Assembly: GCA_018826895.1 (NCBI GenBank)
Contig: JAHJYA010000114.1
Coordinates: 1-43,931 of the forward strand
DNA length: 43,931 nucleotides
Direction of reading: 5' to 3'
From: Gammaproteobacteria bacterium
Lineage (GTDB): Bacteria; Pseudomonadota; Gammaproteobacteria; Pseudomonadales; Pseudomonadaceae
The notes beneath the pieces are model-generated. The model ran no database searches. It was not told the origin of the DNA and was given only the letters and a program-made list of their open reading frames with translations. The first letter of the stretch is position 1; the number at the start of each line of letters is the position of its first letter. Positions 33,778 to 42,306 of this stretch are shown here, one piece after another. The translations under genes and the position numbers were made by a program.

Positions 33778-33809
33778 ACCAAACGATGTGGCGCGCGACC
33801 CCTCACCCG

Positions 33810-34112
33810 CTAAAACTTCTCCGGGCGCAGCACTTCCACCTGCGACAGGTAGCAGACCATCGCGTAATCCGCGTAATACTGCGCCTGCAGATGGCTGGCG
33901 ATACGCTCGGCCAGCTCGCGGTTGCAGATGATCTCCAGGCGGATATTGCCCTCGGCCTCCCAGCCGGCGCTGCGCACGCCACGACCGCCGCGGCCACGGG
34001 CGTCAGAAATAGTCCAGCCGGGTGCGCCGAGCTGTTCCAGGTCGGTGACCAGCTTCTTCTCCAGCGCCGCTTCGGCGATCACGGTCAACAGGCTGCGGGT
34101 GTGTGCGTTCAT
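33810..34112 (-). CDS. sbtB: SbtB-like PII signalling protein
   Basis: A 100-residue PII-fold protein. It has a T-loop-like segment DARGRGGRGVRSAGW (about residues 37-51), followed by NIRLEIICNRELAERIASHL and a DYAMVCYLSQVEVLRP C terminus. In cyanobacteria SbtB binds adenine nucleotides and regulates the bicarbonate transporter SbtA at the membrane. The start at 34112 comes one base after the sbtA stop (TGA-G-ATG), so the two are translationally coupled, which is the main reason for the name. The redox C-terminal extension of some cyanobacterial SbtB proteins is not present. It is unlikely to be GlnB or GlnK: it lacks their T-loop tyrosine sequence and an amtB neighbour. Confidence 0.78.
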   Translation of the reverse strand: MNAHTRSLLTVIAEAALEKKLVTDLEQLGAPGWTISDARGRGGRGVRSAGWEAEGNIRLEIICNRELAERIASHLQAQYYADYAMVCYLSQVEVLRPEKF

Positions 34113-34113
34113 C

Positions 34114-35055
34114 TCAAAGCCCCCAGGCGATCAGGCGCTCGCTGAGCGCCAGGTACAGCGGAATGCCGACCAGAATGTTGAAGGGAAAGGTAATGCCCAA
34201 GGAAGCCGTCAGCGACAGTGACGGGTTGGCCTGGGGCAGCGCCAGGCGCATGGCCGCCGGCACGGCGATATAGGAGGCGCTGGCCGCGAGGGTGGCGAGC
34301 ACCGCCGTGCCGCCCAGGGACAGGCCGATAAAGCGCCCCAGCAGCGCACCAATCAACGCGCCCAGCAGCGGCATCAGCAGAGCGAAGCCGAGCAGGCGCA
34401 GGCCAAACTGGCGCAGCGCGCCGAGCTGGCCGGAGGCGATCAGGCCCATCTCCAGCAGAAACAGCGCCAGCACCGGTTTGAACATGCTGGTGTAGAACGG
34501 CTCCAGGGGTTTGATCGCCTCCTTGCCGGCCACCGCGCCGATGATCAAACCGCCGAGCAGCAGCATGATGCTCTTGCCCAGGAAGATCTCACGGCCCAGC
34601 TCGCCCCAGTGGGTGTCGCGGGCAATGCCCTTGGCCAGGAGGATGCCGACCAGAATCGCCGGGATTTCCAGAATCGCCACAAACAGCGGCATGTAGCTCT
34701 CGAAGGTGATGCCCTTGGCCAGCATATAGGCCACCACCACGGCGAAGGTCCCGGCGCTCACCGAACCGTAGTGCGCGGCCACCGCAGCAGCGTTGACCCG
34801 GTCGAAGCGCAACAGGCGCAACACGGCGAAGGCCAGCACCGGCAAGCTGATACCCAGGGCCAACACCCAGGCTGCCTGGCCGAGCAATTGCAGGCTGGCT
34901 TGAGCGGCCAGCTCCACCCCGCCGTGCAGGCCGATGGCGAGCAGGAGGATGATCGACAGGGTTTCATAGAGTGCCGGCGGCAGCTTCAGCTCGCTTTTCA
35001 GCAGCCCGGCACACACGCCGAAGACAAAGAACAGCACAACCGGATCCAGGCCCAT
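34114..35055 (-). CDS. sbtA: SbtA-like sodium-dependent bicarbonate transporter
   Basis: A 313-residue inner-membrane protein with about ten hydrophobic segments. Matches to the SbtA family include LPPALYETLSIILLLAIGLHGG near the N terminus, AAHYGSVSAGTFAV (about residues 91-104) and ATLAASASYIAVPAAMRLALP near the C terminus. SbtA proteins import bicarbonate with sodium. GGAG six bases before the ATG supports the start. Paired with an SbtB-like PII protein downstream. The next genes on the same strand upstream are pyruvate carboxylase subunits, which consume bicarbonate; a terminator at 35214-35258 separates them, so sbtAB has its own promoter, probably near the dyad at 35115-35139. Confidence 0.83.
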   Translation of the reverse strand: MGLDPVVLFFVFGVCAGLLKSELKLPPALYETLSIILLLAIGLHGGVELAAQASLQLLGQAAWVLALGISLPVLAFAVLRLLRFDRVNAAAVAAHYGSVSAGTFAVVVAYMLAKGITFESYMPLFVAILEIPAILVGILLAKGIARDTHWGELGREIFLGKSIMLLLGGLIIGAVAGKEAIKPLEPFYTSMFKPVLALFLLEMGLIASGQLGALRQFGLRLLGFALLMPLLGALIGALLGRFIGLSLGGTAVLATLAASASYIAVPAAMRLALPQANPSLSLTASLGITFPFNILVGIPLYLALSERLIAWGL

Positions 35056-35114
35056 CTAACTCTCCGCAGCGTTAAGCGTTGACCTTGGAAACCCAAATTC
35101 GCAGCGCAGTCACA

Positions 35115-35139
35115 GGTCATCACCCCGTGATTGATGACC
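35115..35139. promoter_or_regulatory. Dyad upstream of sbtA
   Basis: GGTCATCA and TGATGACC are perfectly complementary around nine bases; a nested ATCAC-CCC-GTGAT lies inside. It is 60 to 85 bases upstream of the sbtA start, in the only region that can hold its promoter. Candidate operator for a dimeric regulator such as a GntR or LysR protein; both kinds are encoded nearby. Confidence 0.45.
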
Positions 35140-35213
35140 GGTTGTTGCAAACCATCAGGTACAGGGCGGAGCACCGCTCACCGGCCGACACCGGAGCAGA
35201 GCCAACCCTGGGC

Positions 35214-35258
35214 AATAAAAAAGAGGCGCCAACACAGGCCATAAGCCGGGCCGACGCC
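35214..35258 (-). terminator. Terminator of the pycA-pycB operon
   Basis: Read on the minus strand, GGCGTCGGC and GTTGGCGCC form a nine-pair stem with three G-U pairs around a 16-base loop, followed by TC and then TTTTTTATT. It begins eight bases after the pycB stop. Confidence 0.7.
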
Positions 35259-35266
35259 CCATGAGG

Positions 35267-37078
35267 TTAACCTTCGATTTCGACCAGCACCTCGCCCGGA
35301 TTGACCCGGTCGCCCTTGGCCACGTGCACCGCTTTGACCGTACCGGCAATCGGCGCCTGGACTTCGGTTTCCATCTTCATCGCTTCGCTAATCAGCACCG
35401 CCTGGCCGGCCTTGACCGAGTCGCCGACCTTGACCAGCACGTCGACGATATTGCCCGGCATGCTGGTGCTGACGTCGCCCGGCGCGCTGGCGCTCTTGCG
35501 TTTGCTGCTGCCAGCGCCGCCGACGTAGTCGTTGAGCGCCTCGAACACCACCTCTTCAGGCATGCCGTCGATCGACAGGTAGAAGTGACGCTTGCCGTTG
35601 CCTTTGACACCGACGCCGGTGATGTCCACGCGATAGCTCTCGCCGTGCACGTCGATGACGAACTCGGTCGGCACGCCCTCGCCGCCCACTGGCGCCACAC
35701 CGCCGGCTTCGGGGATCGGCAACAGCGCTTCAGGGGTCAGGGTGCCGGCGGCGCGTTCCTCGAGGAACTTGCGACCGATATCCGGAAACATGGCATAGGT
35801 CAGCACATCTTCTTCGCTGGTGGCCAGCGCCCCGACTTCGGCACGCAGGCGCGCAAGCTCCGGCTTGAGCAGGTCGGCGGGGCGCACATCGATGACCTCT
35901 TCGCTGCCAATCGCCTGTTTGCGCAGCTCGGCGTTGATCTTGCCCGGCGCCAGGCCATAGCGGCCCTGCAGGTAGAGCTTCACCTCGTTGGTGATGGTCT
36001 TGTAGCGCTCGCCGGCGAGTACGTTGAACACCGCCTGGGTACCGACGATCTGCGAGGTTGGCGTGACCAGCGGCGGGTAGCCGAGGTCGGCTCGGACCTT
36101 GGGAATCTCGGCAAAAACTTCGTTGATGCGGTTCAGCGCGCCCTGCTCCTTGAGCTGGTTGGCCAGGTTGGAAATCATTCCGCCCGGCACCTGGTTGACC
36201 TGCACGCGAGTGTCGACACCGGTGAACTCACTCTCGAACTGGTGGTACTTCTTGCGCACGGCATAGAAGTACACGCCGATTTCCTGCAACAGCTCCAGGT
36301 CCAGGCCGGTGTCATAGGGCGTGCCGCGCAGGGCCGCGACCATCGACTCGGTACCCGGGTGGCTGGTGCCCCAGGCCAGGCTGGAGATGGCGGTGTCGAT
36401 ATGCTCGGCGCCGTTTTCGATGGCCTTGAGCTGGCACATGCTGGCCACGCCGGCGGTGTCGTGGCTGTGGATAAACACCGGCAGCTTGATCTCGGCCTTG
36501 AGCGCCTTGACCAGCTCGGCAGTGGCATAGGGCGTAAGCAACCCGGCCATGTCCTTGATCGCGATGGAGTCCACGCCGAGCGCGGCCATGGCTTTGCCCT
36601 GGGCGACGAAGGCGTCGGTGGTGTGCACCGGGCTGGTGGTGTAGGCGATGGTGCCCTGGGCGTGCTTGCCGGATTTCTTCACCGCGCGGATGGCGGTTTC
36701 CAGGTTACGCACATCGTTCATCGCATCGAAAATACGGAACACATCAATGCCGTTGGCCGCCGCCTTGGCGACGAAGGCTTCGACCACGTCATCGCTGTAA
36801 TGGCGATAACCGAGCAGGTTCTGCCCGCGCAGGAGCATCTGCAGGCGGGTGTTGGGCAGCGCCGCCTTGAGCTGGCGCAGGCGCTCCCAAGGGTCTTCCT
36901 TGAGGAAGCGCACGCAGGCGTCGAAGGTCGCCCCGCCCCAGACTTCCAGGGACCAGTAGCCCACACGGTCGAGCTTGTCGCAGATCGGCAGCATGTCTTC
37001 GGTGCGCATGCGCGTGGCCAGCAGCGATTGGTGGGCATCGCGCAGGATGGTGTCGGTGACGTGAATCTTCTGGCTCAT
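35267..37078 (-). CDS. pycB: Pyruvate carboxylase subunit B (carboxyltransferase and biotin carrier)
   Basis: A 603-residue protein, often annotated oadA. An N-terminal carboxyltransferase barrel begins IHVTDTILRDAHQSLLATRMRTEDM; LRGQNLLGYRHYSDDVVE and SIAIKDMAGLLTPYA follow. A middle domain covers about 320-470. The C-terminal biotinyl domain carries biotin on K568 in SEAMKMETEVQAP. With PycA it makes oxaloacetate from pyruvate and bicarbonate, refilling the TCA cycle. The start at 37078 has AGGAG eight bases upstream and begins the family N terminus; an upstream frame extension is unsupported. A soluble two-subunit pyruvate carboxylase is more likely than oxaloacetate decarboxylase, because the biotin carboxylase gene is adjacent and no oadB/oadG is present. 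Confidence 0.92.
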   Translation of the reverse strand: MSQKIHVTDTILRDAHQSLLATRMRTEDMLPICDKLDRVGYWSLEVWGGATFDACVRFLKEDPWERLRQLKAALPNTRLQMLLRGQNLLGYRHYSDDVVEAFVAKAAANGIDVFRIFDAMNDVRNLETAIRAVKKSGKHAQGTIAYTTSPVHTTDAFVAQGKAMAALGVDSIAIKDMAGLLTPYATAELVKALKAEIKLPVFIHSHDTAGVASMCQLKAIENGAEHIDTAISSLAWGTSHPGTESMVAALRGTPYDTGLDLELLQEIGVYFYAVRKKYHQFESEFTGVDTRVQVNQVPGGMISNLANQLKEQGALNRINEVFAEIPKVRADLGYPPLVTPTSQIVGTQAVFNVLAGERYKTITNEVKLYLQGRYGLAPGKINAELRKQAIGSEEVIDVRPADLLKPELARLRAEVGALATSEEDVLTYAMFPDIGRKFLEERAAGTLTPEALLPIPEAGGVAPVGGEGVPTEFVIDVHGESYRVDITGVGVKGNGKRHFYLSIDGMPEEVVFEALNDYVGGAGSSKRKSASAPGDVSTSMPGNIVDVLVKVGDSVKAGQAVLISEAMKMETEVQAPIAGTVKAVHVAKGDRVNPGEVLVEIEG

Positions 37079-37129
37079 CTGTTGTTCTCCTGACCCGGTG
37101 TCAATCCGGGGCGCACGGTGCACGATTCG

Positions 37130-38548
37130 TCAAAGGTTGGCGTAGGCGGCAATGGCCGTGGCGATGGCGATGGCCAAATGCGACGGGTTGCGCTTGATCG
37201 AGTACTGGGTCAGTTCCGGGTGGCTTTCCACGAAGCTGGTGTTGAAGCGGCCACTGCGAAATTCCGGGTCGCGCAGAATTTCCTGGTAATAGGCGGCCGT
37301 GGTCTTCACCCCCTGCACGCGCATGTCGTCCAGCGCGCGCAGGCCACGGTCCATCGCCTCCTCCCAGGTCAGCGCCCAGACGATCAGTTTCAGACACATG
37401 GAGTCGTAATACGGCGGAATGGTGTAGCCGGTGTAGATCGCCGTGTCGGTGCGCACACCAGGCCCGCCGGGAGCGTAGTAGCGGGTGATCTTGCCGAATG
37501 AGGGCAGGAAGTTGTTCTTCGGGTCCTCGGCGTTGATCCGGAATTGCAGGGCGAAACCGCGATACTGGATGTCTTCCTGCTTGACCGACAGCGGCAGGCC
37601 GCTGGCGATGCGGATCTGCTCGCGAACGATGTCGATACCGGTGATTTCCTCGGTGATGGTGTGTTCCACCTGCACCCGGGTGTTCATCTCCATAAAGTAC
37701 AGCTCGCCATCCTCGGCCAGCAGAAACTCCACGGTACCGGCGTTCTCGTAGCCCACCGCTTTGGCGGCGCGCACCGCCAGGTCGCCGATATAGGCGCGCT
37801 GCTCGGGGGTCAGCTGCGGGCTGGGGGCAATCTCGATGAGCTTCTGGTTACGCCGCTGGATTGAGCAGTCACGCTCGTACAGGTGCACGGTGTTGCCGAA
37901 GCTGTCGGCAAGAATCTGCGCCTCGATATGCTTGGGGTTGACGATGCACTTCTCGAGAAAGACTTCGGCACTGCCAAAGGCCTTGGTCGCCTCGGAGATC
38001 ACCCGTGGGAAATTCTGCTCCAGTTCCTCGCGCGAGTTGCAGCGGCGAATGCCGCGCCCGCCACCGCCACTGGTGGCCTTGAGCATCACCGGGTAACCGA
38101 TGCGGTCGCCCTCGGCCAGCGCCTCGGTAATGTCCGCAACATTGCCTTCAGTGCCTGGGGTAACCGGCACGCCGGCCTTGATCATGCTGCGCCGCGCTTC
38201 GGTCTTGTCGCCCATGCGGCGGATCACCTCGGCCGACGGGCCGATGAACTTGATCCCGCGCTCGGCGCAGATATCCGCCAGCTCGGCGTTCTCCGAGAGA
38301 AAGCCATAACCGGGGTGCAAGGCATCGCAACCGGTCTCGACGGCCAGGTTCACCAGCTTGCGCGGGTTGAGGTAGCCGGCCAGTGGGTCATCACCCAGGC
38401 CGTAGGCTTCGTCGGCACGCTTGACGTGCAGGGCATGGCGGTCGGCATCGGCGTACACCGCCACCGAGCGCACGCCCATCTCGGCACAGGCACGCACGAT
38501 GCGCACTGCAATCTCGCCGCGGTTGGCGATCAGGATTTTCTTGATCAC
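37130..38548 (-). CDS. pycA: Pyruvate carboxylase subunit A (biotin carboxylase)
   Basis: A 472-residue ATP-grasp enzyme that carboxylates the biotin on PycB using ATP and bicarbonate. Motifs: ILIANRGEIAVRIVRACAEMG at the N terminus, GYGFLSENA, the ATP-binding KATSGGGGRGIR (about residues 157-168), and EMNTRVQVEHTITEEITG. The start is taken as GTG at 38548 (VIKKILIAN in the frame), matching the family N terminus, with AAGGA ten bases upstream; a GTG at 38569 would add seven residues. The pycB gene starts about 50 bases after its stop, so the two form an operon. It diverges from pycR. Confidence 0.92.
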   Translation of the reverse strand: MIKKILIANRGEIAVRIVRACAEMGVRSVAVYADADRHALHVKRADEAYGLGDDPLAGYLNPRKLVNLAVETGCDALHPGYGFLSENAELADICAERGIKFIGPSAEVIRRMGDKTEARRSMIKAGVPVTPGTEGNVADITEALAEGDRIGYPVMLKATSGGGGRGIRRCNSREELEQNFPRVISEATKAFGSAEVFLEKCIVNPKHIEAQILADSFGNTVHLYERDCSIQRRNQKLIEIAPSPQLTPEQRAYIGDLAVRAAKAVGYENAGTVEFLLAEDGELYFMEMNTRVQVEHTITEEITGIDIVREQIRIASGLPLSVKQEDIQYRGFALQFRINAEDPKNNFLPSFGKITRYYAPGGPGVRTDTAIYTGYTIPPYYDSMCLKLIVWALTWEEAMDRGLRALDDMRVQGVKTTAAYYQEILRDPEFRSGRFNTSFVESHPELTQYSIKRNPSHLAIAIATAIAAYANL

Positions 38549-38652
38549 GAGCCTAAAGTCCTTGATCACATGAACAGGCGGCCGAACCCTCCGGCCAGTC
38601 GCGCCCCGCTGCAGTGCCGGGGCGTGGGGCTTACCCTACGCCGGGGCATGGA

Positions 38653-38699
38653 TTAACCAAAATCAATATTTATTGGGTTAGCCATAAGCAAAGACTTAT
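38653..38699. promoter_or_regulatory. Dyads between pycA and pycR, candidate PycR sites
   Basis: TTAACC (38653-38658) and GGGTTAG (38675-38681) form an interrupted dyad with AT-rich interior, followed by ATAAG-CAAAGA-CTTAT (38684-38699), a perfect 5+5 dyad. Both lie in the AT-rich part of the 187-base divergent gap, immediately upstream of pycR, the usual location for LysR-type recognition and activation sites. Confidence 0.5.
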
Positions 38700-38735
38700 A
38701 GTTGTGCGTAAACCTCCCCGGCGAGATTCCAGGAA

Positions 38736-39689
38736 ATGCGCAAGTCGTTGTTACGCATGACATTTCGACAGCTGCAGATTTTTCGCGCGGTGTGCGATAA
38801 CCGCTCGTACAGCCGCGCAGCCGAGGAAATGGCCCTGACCCAGCCGGCCGTAAGCCTGCAGATTCGTCAGCTCGAAGAGCTGGTGGGCCAACCGCTGTTC
38901 GACTATGTCGGCAAGAAGCTCTACCTCACCGATGCCGCCGAGGTGCTGCAACGGGCCAGCGCCGATATCTTCGGCCGCATGGAGAGTCTGGACATGCAGT
39001 TGACCGACCTGCAGGGCTCGCTGCAGGGCCAGCTGAGCCTGGCCGTGGAGTCCAGCGCCAAGTATTTCGTGCCGCACCTGTTCGCCGCCTTCCGCCGCGA
39101 GTACCCGGAAGTCAGCCTGCAACTGACGGTGGTCAACCACACCCAGGCGATCAGGCGCTTGAGCGCCAACCGCGACGACCTGCTGATCATCTCCCAGGTG
39201 CCGTCCGACATGGACCTGGAGTTTTTGCCCTTTCTCAACAACCCGATCATTGCCGTGGCGCCTGCCGACCACCCCCTGTGCAGCCAGCCAAGCCTGCACC
39301 TGCAGGACCTGACCGCCTGGCCGTTACTGGTCCGCGAACCCGGTTCCGGTACACGCCGGGCCTGCGAAGAGTACTGCCACCAAAAACGCGCGCACTTCGC
39401 CCAGACCCAGGAAGTCGGCTCCATGGAAGGGCTCTGCGAAGGCGTGATCGCCGGCCTGGGCCTGGCCCTGCTGCCCCGTCATGCGGTGCGCCGCGAGCTG
39501 CAGACGGGGGTATTGCGCGAGCTGCCGGTGGTCGAGCTGCCCCTGCTGCGCAGCTGGTGCGTGGTGCACCCGCGCGGCAAGTACCTGTCGCCCGTGGCCC
39601 AGGCGTTTTTTACCTTCGTGCGTAACCAGCGCACGCAGATTGGCGCGCTTGCCGAGCATTTCGGCGGAGCAGGAAATTCGCCGCAATAA
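38736..39689 (+). CDS. pycR: LysR-family regulator of pyruvate carboxylase
   Basis: A 317-residue LysR-type protein. Helix-turn-helix: FRAVCDNRSYSRAAEEMALTQPAVSLQIRQLEE (about residues 16-48), then a typical effector domain. It is divergent from pycA-pycB, as is PycR (PA5437) in P. aeruginosa, which I recall as a regulator needed for lung persistence and linked to pyruvate carboxylase. The start at 38736 is kept because MRKSLLRMTFRQLQ resembles that homologue, although AGGA abuts the ATG; ATG 38757 (MTFRQLQIF) is an alternative and would be a more usual LysR N terminus. It probably controls the divergent promoter through the dyads at 38653-38699. Confidence 0.85.
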   Translation: MRKSLLRMTFRQLQIFRAVCDNRSYSRAAEEMALTQPAVSLQIRQLEELVGQPLFDYVGKKLYLTDAAEVLQRASADIFGRMESLDMQLTDLQGSLQGQLSLAVESSAKYFVPHLFAAFRREYPEVSLQLTVVNHTQAIRRLSANRDDLLIISQVPSDMDLEFLPFLNNPIIAVAPADHPLCSQPSLHLQDLTAWPLLVREPGSGTRRACEEYCHQKRAHFAQTQEVGSMEGLCEGVIAGLGLALLPRHAVRRELQTGVLRELPVVELPLLRSWCVVHPRGKYLSPVAQAFFTFVRNQRTQIGALAEHFGGAGNSPQ

Positions 39690-39734
39690 TTTCGTATAAG
39701 ATATCCAAAACCTGTCCTGACTCGGTACACCCGC

Positions 39735-40406
39735 GTGCCCTTACCTCGATTCAATGCGCCCAACCTGGGCATCGCACCCTCTGCCTCGGAGGTCATCACC
39801 AAGCATTTGCGTGAGGCCATCGTCGCCGGCCACTTCGCCGAAGACGAGCCAATTCGCCAGGACGACATCGCCAAGCTGTTCAACGTCAGCAAGATCCCGG
39901 TGCGCGAGGCCCTGAAACGCCTGGAGGCCGAAGGCCTAGTGATGTTCCAACGCAACAAGGGCGCGGTGGTCACGCGGATTTCCGAACCGGAACTGGCGCA
40001 GATGTTTGAGGTGCGCATCCTCCTCGAGGACAAAGTACTGCGCCTGGCTATCCCCAACATGAGCGAAGCAACCTTCACCCGTGCCGAACGCATCTGCGAC
40101 GAGTTCATCGGCGAAACCAATATCGGCCGCTGGGCCGAGCTCAACTGGGAACTGCATGCCTGCCTTTACGAGCCGGCGCAGCGGCCGTTTCTGGTCGGGC
40201 TGATTCGTTCCATCCACGACAAGCTGGAGCGCTACCTGCGCCTGCAGATGAGCCTGTCGGAGGGCAAGGACCGCGCCGACCACGAGCACCGCGAGATCAT
40301 CGCCGCCTGCCGCGCGCGCGACGTCGAACGCGCCGTGACGCTGCTCGACGAGCACATCATCGGCGTCTGTCGCACCCTCTACGAGCACCTGCCGGAACAC
40401 CGCTAG
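39735..40406 (+). CDS. GntR-family regulator with FCD domain
   Basis: A 223-residue FadR-type GntR regulator. N-terminal winged helix: QDDIAKLFNVSKIPVREALKRLEAEGLV (about residues 42-69) and the wing GAVVTRIS. The C-terminal all-helical FCD domain begins near residue 90 and contains NWELHACLY and HEREII-like DHEHREIIAACRARD, positions that hold a metal-bound organic acid ligand in relatives. The start is GTG at 39735 with no better downstream choice before the domain. It follows pycR by 45 bases on the same strand. Target unknown; organic acid or amino acid catabolism is typical of the family, and the TRAP cluster, sbtAB and the hydroxyproline gene nearby are all possible. Confidence 0.84.
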   Translation: MPLPRFNAPNLGIAPSASEVITKHLREAIVAGHFAEDEPIRQDDIAKLFNVSKIPVREALKRLEAEGLVMFQRNKGAVVTRISEPELAQMFEVRILLEDKVLRLAIPNMSEATFTRAERICDEFIGETNIGRWAELNWELHACLYEPAQRPFLVGLIRSIHDKLERYLRLQMSLSEGKDRADHEHREIIAACRARDVERAVTLLDEHIIGVCRTLYEHLPEHR

Positions 40407-40442
40407 CTAGGTGCTGTTGTAGGGTGCGCCGTGCGGCGCTCC

Positions 40443-40494
40443 GCTTTAGCCGCGAGCTTTTCAGCACTCGTACACAGCCAGTCGCGGCTAAAGC
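40443..40494. repeat. REPIN-like inverted repeat
   Basis: GCTTTAGCCGCGA (40443-40455) and TCGCGGCTAAAGC (40482-40494) are perfectly complementary; the right side continues CCCTCCCAC as in the REP elements at 3569 and 11870. A single GTAGGGTGCGCCGTGCG arm lies just before it at 40419-40435. It separates the converging GntR and L,D-transpeptidase genes. Confidence 0.75.
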
Positions 40495-40538
40495 CCCTCC
40501 CACAAAAGCGCGTCCGCTGAAGACTCGCGCCCATACAC

Positions 40539-42152
40539 CTAAATCCGGTTCGCCGCCTCGAATGCCTTGAGCAGGCGCGCGTCATGACCGTAGATATCCG
40601 GGCGAAACTGCACCTGACCATCAGCGCCGACCTGGGCGGTCCAGTAGGCCATCAGGATCGGCACCGGCCGCGGCAGGTTCGCCCGCAGGGTGCGACCGCT
40701 CTCCCATTGCCGGGCGATACGCGCGCGCTCACCCGGCGTGGCCTCGGCAAGCAGGTGCTCGACCAGCTCGGAGACGCGCTCGATGCGCACGCAACCGGAG
40801 CTGAATAGCCGCGGCAGGTTGTCGAACAGGCGCTGGCTGGGGGTGTCATGCAGGTACACCGAGAACGGGTTGGGGAAGCGGATTGCCACCTTGCCCAGCG
40901 GGCTGTGGGCACCCGCATCCTGGCGGATCATCACCCGACCGGGGCGTTCCCAGTCGACGCTGAGCGGGTCGACCGGGTTGCCGTCGTAGTCGATCACCCG
41001 CATATGGTTGGCCGCCAGGTAGCCGACCGCATCACGGCGCAGTTCCGGCAGTTTGTCTTCGCGCAGGATGGTCGGCGGAATCGTCCAGGTCGGGTTAAGA
41101 GTCAGGTGGGTAATCGATGAGCGCAGCAGCGGTGTCGGCCGGGCTGGGCGACCGACCTGGGTGCGCGCCTGCCAGACCGCCACGCCGTCGCGCAGAAAAA
41201 TCACCTCGGCCCCCGCCACATCGATCAGCACGCTGGTGGGTTCGAGCGTCCGCGCCAGCCAGCGCATGCGCTCGAGGTTGATGCGGATCTGCTGCATACG
41301 CTCGCTTGCCGAGTGGTTCAACTCCGCCAGGGTGGCCGGGCCGACCACGCCATCGGGCTTGAGCAGGTGATCGCGCTGGAAGGCCTTGACCGCCTCCACC
41401 AAAGCCGTGCCGTACACCGGGCCGTCCTCGCCGAGGAACAGCGCCGAGCCCTGGGACAGATCACCGCGCACCTGCAGACGCTGCTCCAGCAGCGGCACCC
41501 GAGCATCCACCGCACCGGGGCGCAACAAGCTGCCACTGGGTATCGCCAGCCATTGCGGCAGCGGCTGGCGGCGCAACGCGGCATAGCGCTGGCGCAGCTC
41601 GCGATAAGGCGCGAAGGTCGGGCGCGCCTGCTCGAAGGCGTCTGCCGGCGCGGCCAGCCCGGCATGGGCGATAGCCAGCAAGGGCGCGTGATTCGGCGCC
41701 TCGACACTGTCTTGCGGCTGCCACAGAGGCTCGACACGGCCCTGCTCCAGACGGCCATAGGCCAGGTCGCGCAAGGCCTGCAAATACGCCGTGGAAGCCA
41801 ATACCTCAATGCAAGCCGACAAAGTGGCCGAGGGCTGCTCGACCGCCGCCAGCGTTCGCAGCGGCTCCAGGTGATAGGCGCGCGGCTCCAGCCCGTCGTC
41901 TGCCAGGTCCTCGAGCTGCACCAGCAGTGCCTGCAGGCTGAGCTCGTTCCATGCCGGTTGAGCGCCGCGCAGCAAATAAAAGGGCTGCAACCACTCCAGG
42001 TCGCTCGCCGACAGACTCAACGCAGGCGACACACAGGCCAGGCTGGGCGCGGCAAGCTGTTGCTCAAGGGGGCTGGGCGGCTGGTCTTCAGCCAGCGCCA
42101 GAGGTGCAATCAAGGCCAGCGCCCAGACAATGGATGAGTCGCGATAAAACAA
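40539..42152 (-). CDS. L,D-transpeptidase (YcbB/LdtD-type) with peptidoglycan-binding domain
   Basis: A periplasmic enzyme that makes 3-3 crosslinks in peptidoglycan or attaches proteins to it. From the proposed TTG start it has 537 residues: a signal peptide (FYRDSSIVWALALIAPLALA), an N-terminal scaffold domain, a peptidoglycan-binding repeat (GTALVEAVKAFQRDHLLKPDGVVGPATLAELN, about 235-266), and a YkuD catalytic domain with H435 (YLHDTP) and C454 (SSGCVRI). TTG at 42152 is favoured because GGAG sits seven bases upstream and it places the hydrophobic core normally; an in-frame ATG at 42206 adds 18 residues and has no ribosome site. It is divergent from a second L,D-transpeptidase-like gene. 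Confidence 0.87.
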   Translation of the reverse strand: MFYRDSSIVWALALIAPLALAEDQPPSPLEQQLAAPSLACVSPALSLSASDLEWLQPFYLLRGAQPAWNELSLQALLVQLEDLADDGLEPRAYHLEPLRTLAAVEQPSATLSACIEVLASTAYLQALRDLAYGRLEQGRVEPLWQPQDSVEAPNHAPLLAIAHAGLAAPADAFEQARPTFAPYRELRQRYAALRRQPLPQWLAIPSGSLLRPGAVDARVPLLEQRLQVRGDLSQGSALFLGEDGPVYGTALVEAVKAFQRDHLLKPDGVVGPATLAELNHSASERMQQIRINLERMRWLARTLEPTSVLIDVAGAEVIFLRDGVAVWQARTQVGRPARPTPLLRSSITHLTLNPTWTIPPTILREDKLPELRRDAVGYLAANHMRVIDYDGNPVDPLSVDWERPGRVMIRQDAGAHSPLGKVAIRFPNPFSVYLHDTPSQRLFDNLPRLFSSGCVRIERVSELVEHLLAEATPGERARIARQWESGRTLRANLPRPVPILMAYWTAQVGADGQVQFRPDIYGHDARLLKAFEAANRI

Positions 42153-42306
42153 AGCACTGCTCCAGATATAAGACCGACTAGATGACAGCCTGTCGGATTC
42201 GTCCATGGCTCAGGGGAATCGGCCAGATGGGCTGCTAGACTCGCAGGCTTTACTACGCATTGCCTGGCGTCAGTGTGAGGCTTGCTGGCCGCTCCCCAGA
42301 GACTGA

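Noticed and set aside
33810..34112. SbtB as a GlnB/GlnK nitrogen regulator
   Set aside because: No amtB neighbour, T-loop unlike GlnB, and one-base coupling to an SbtA-like transporter.
35267..37078. Sodium-pumping oxaloacetate decarboxylase alpha subunit
   Set aside because: No beta or gamma subunit genes; the partner is a biotin carboxylase, which fits pyruvate carboxylase.
35261..37093. A 610-codon plus-strand open frame opposite pycB
   Set aside because: Entirely antisense to the carboxyltransferase subunit with all its motifs intact on the other strand.
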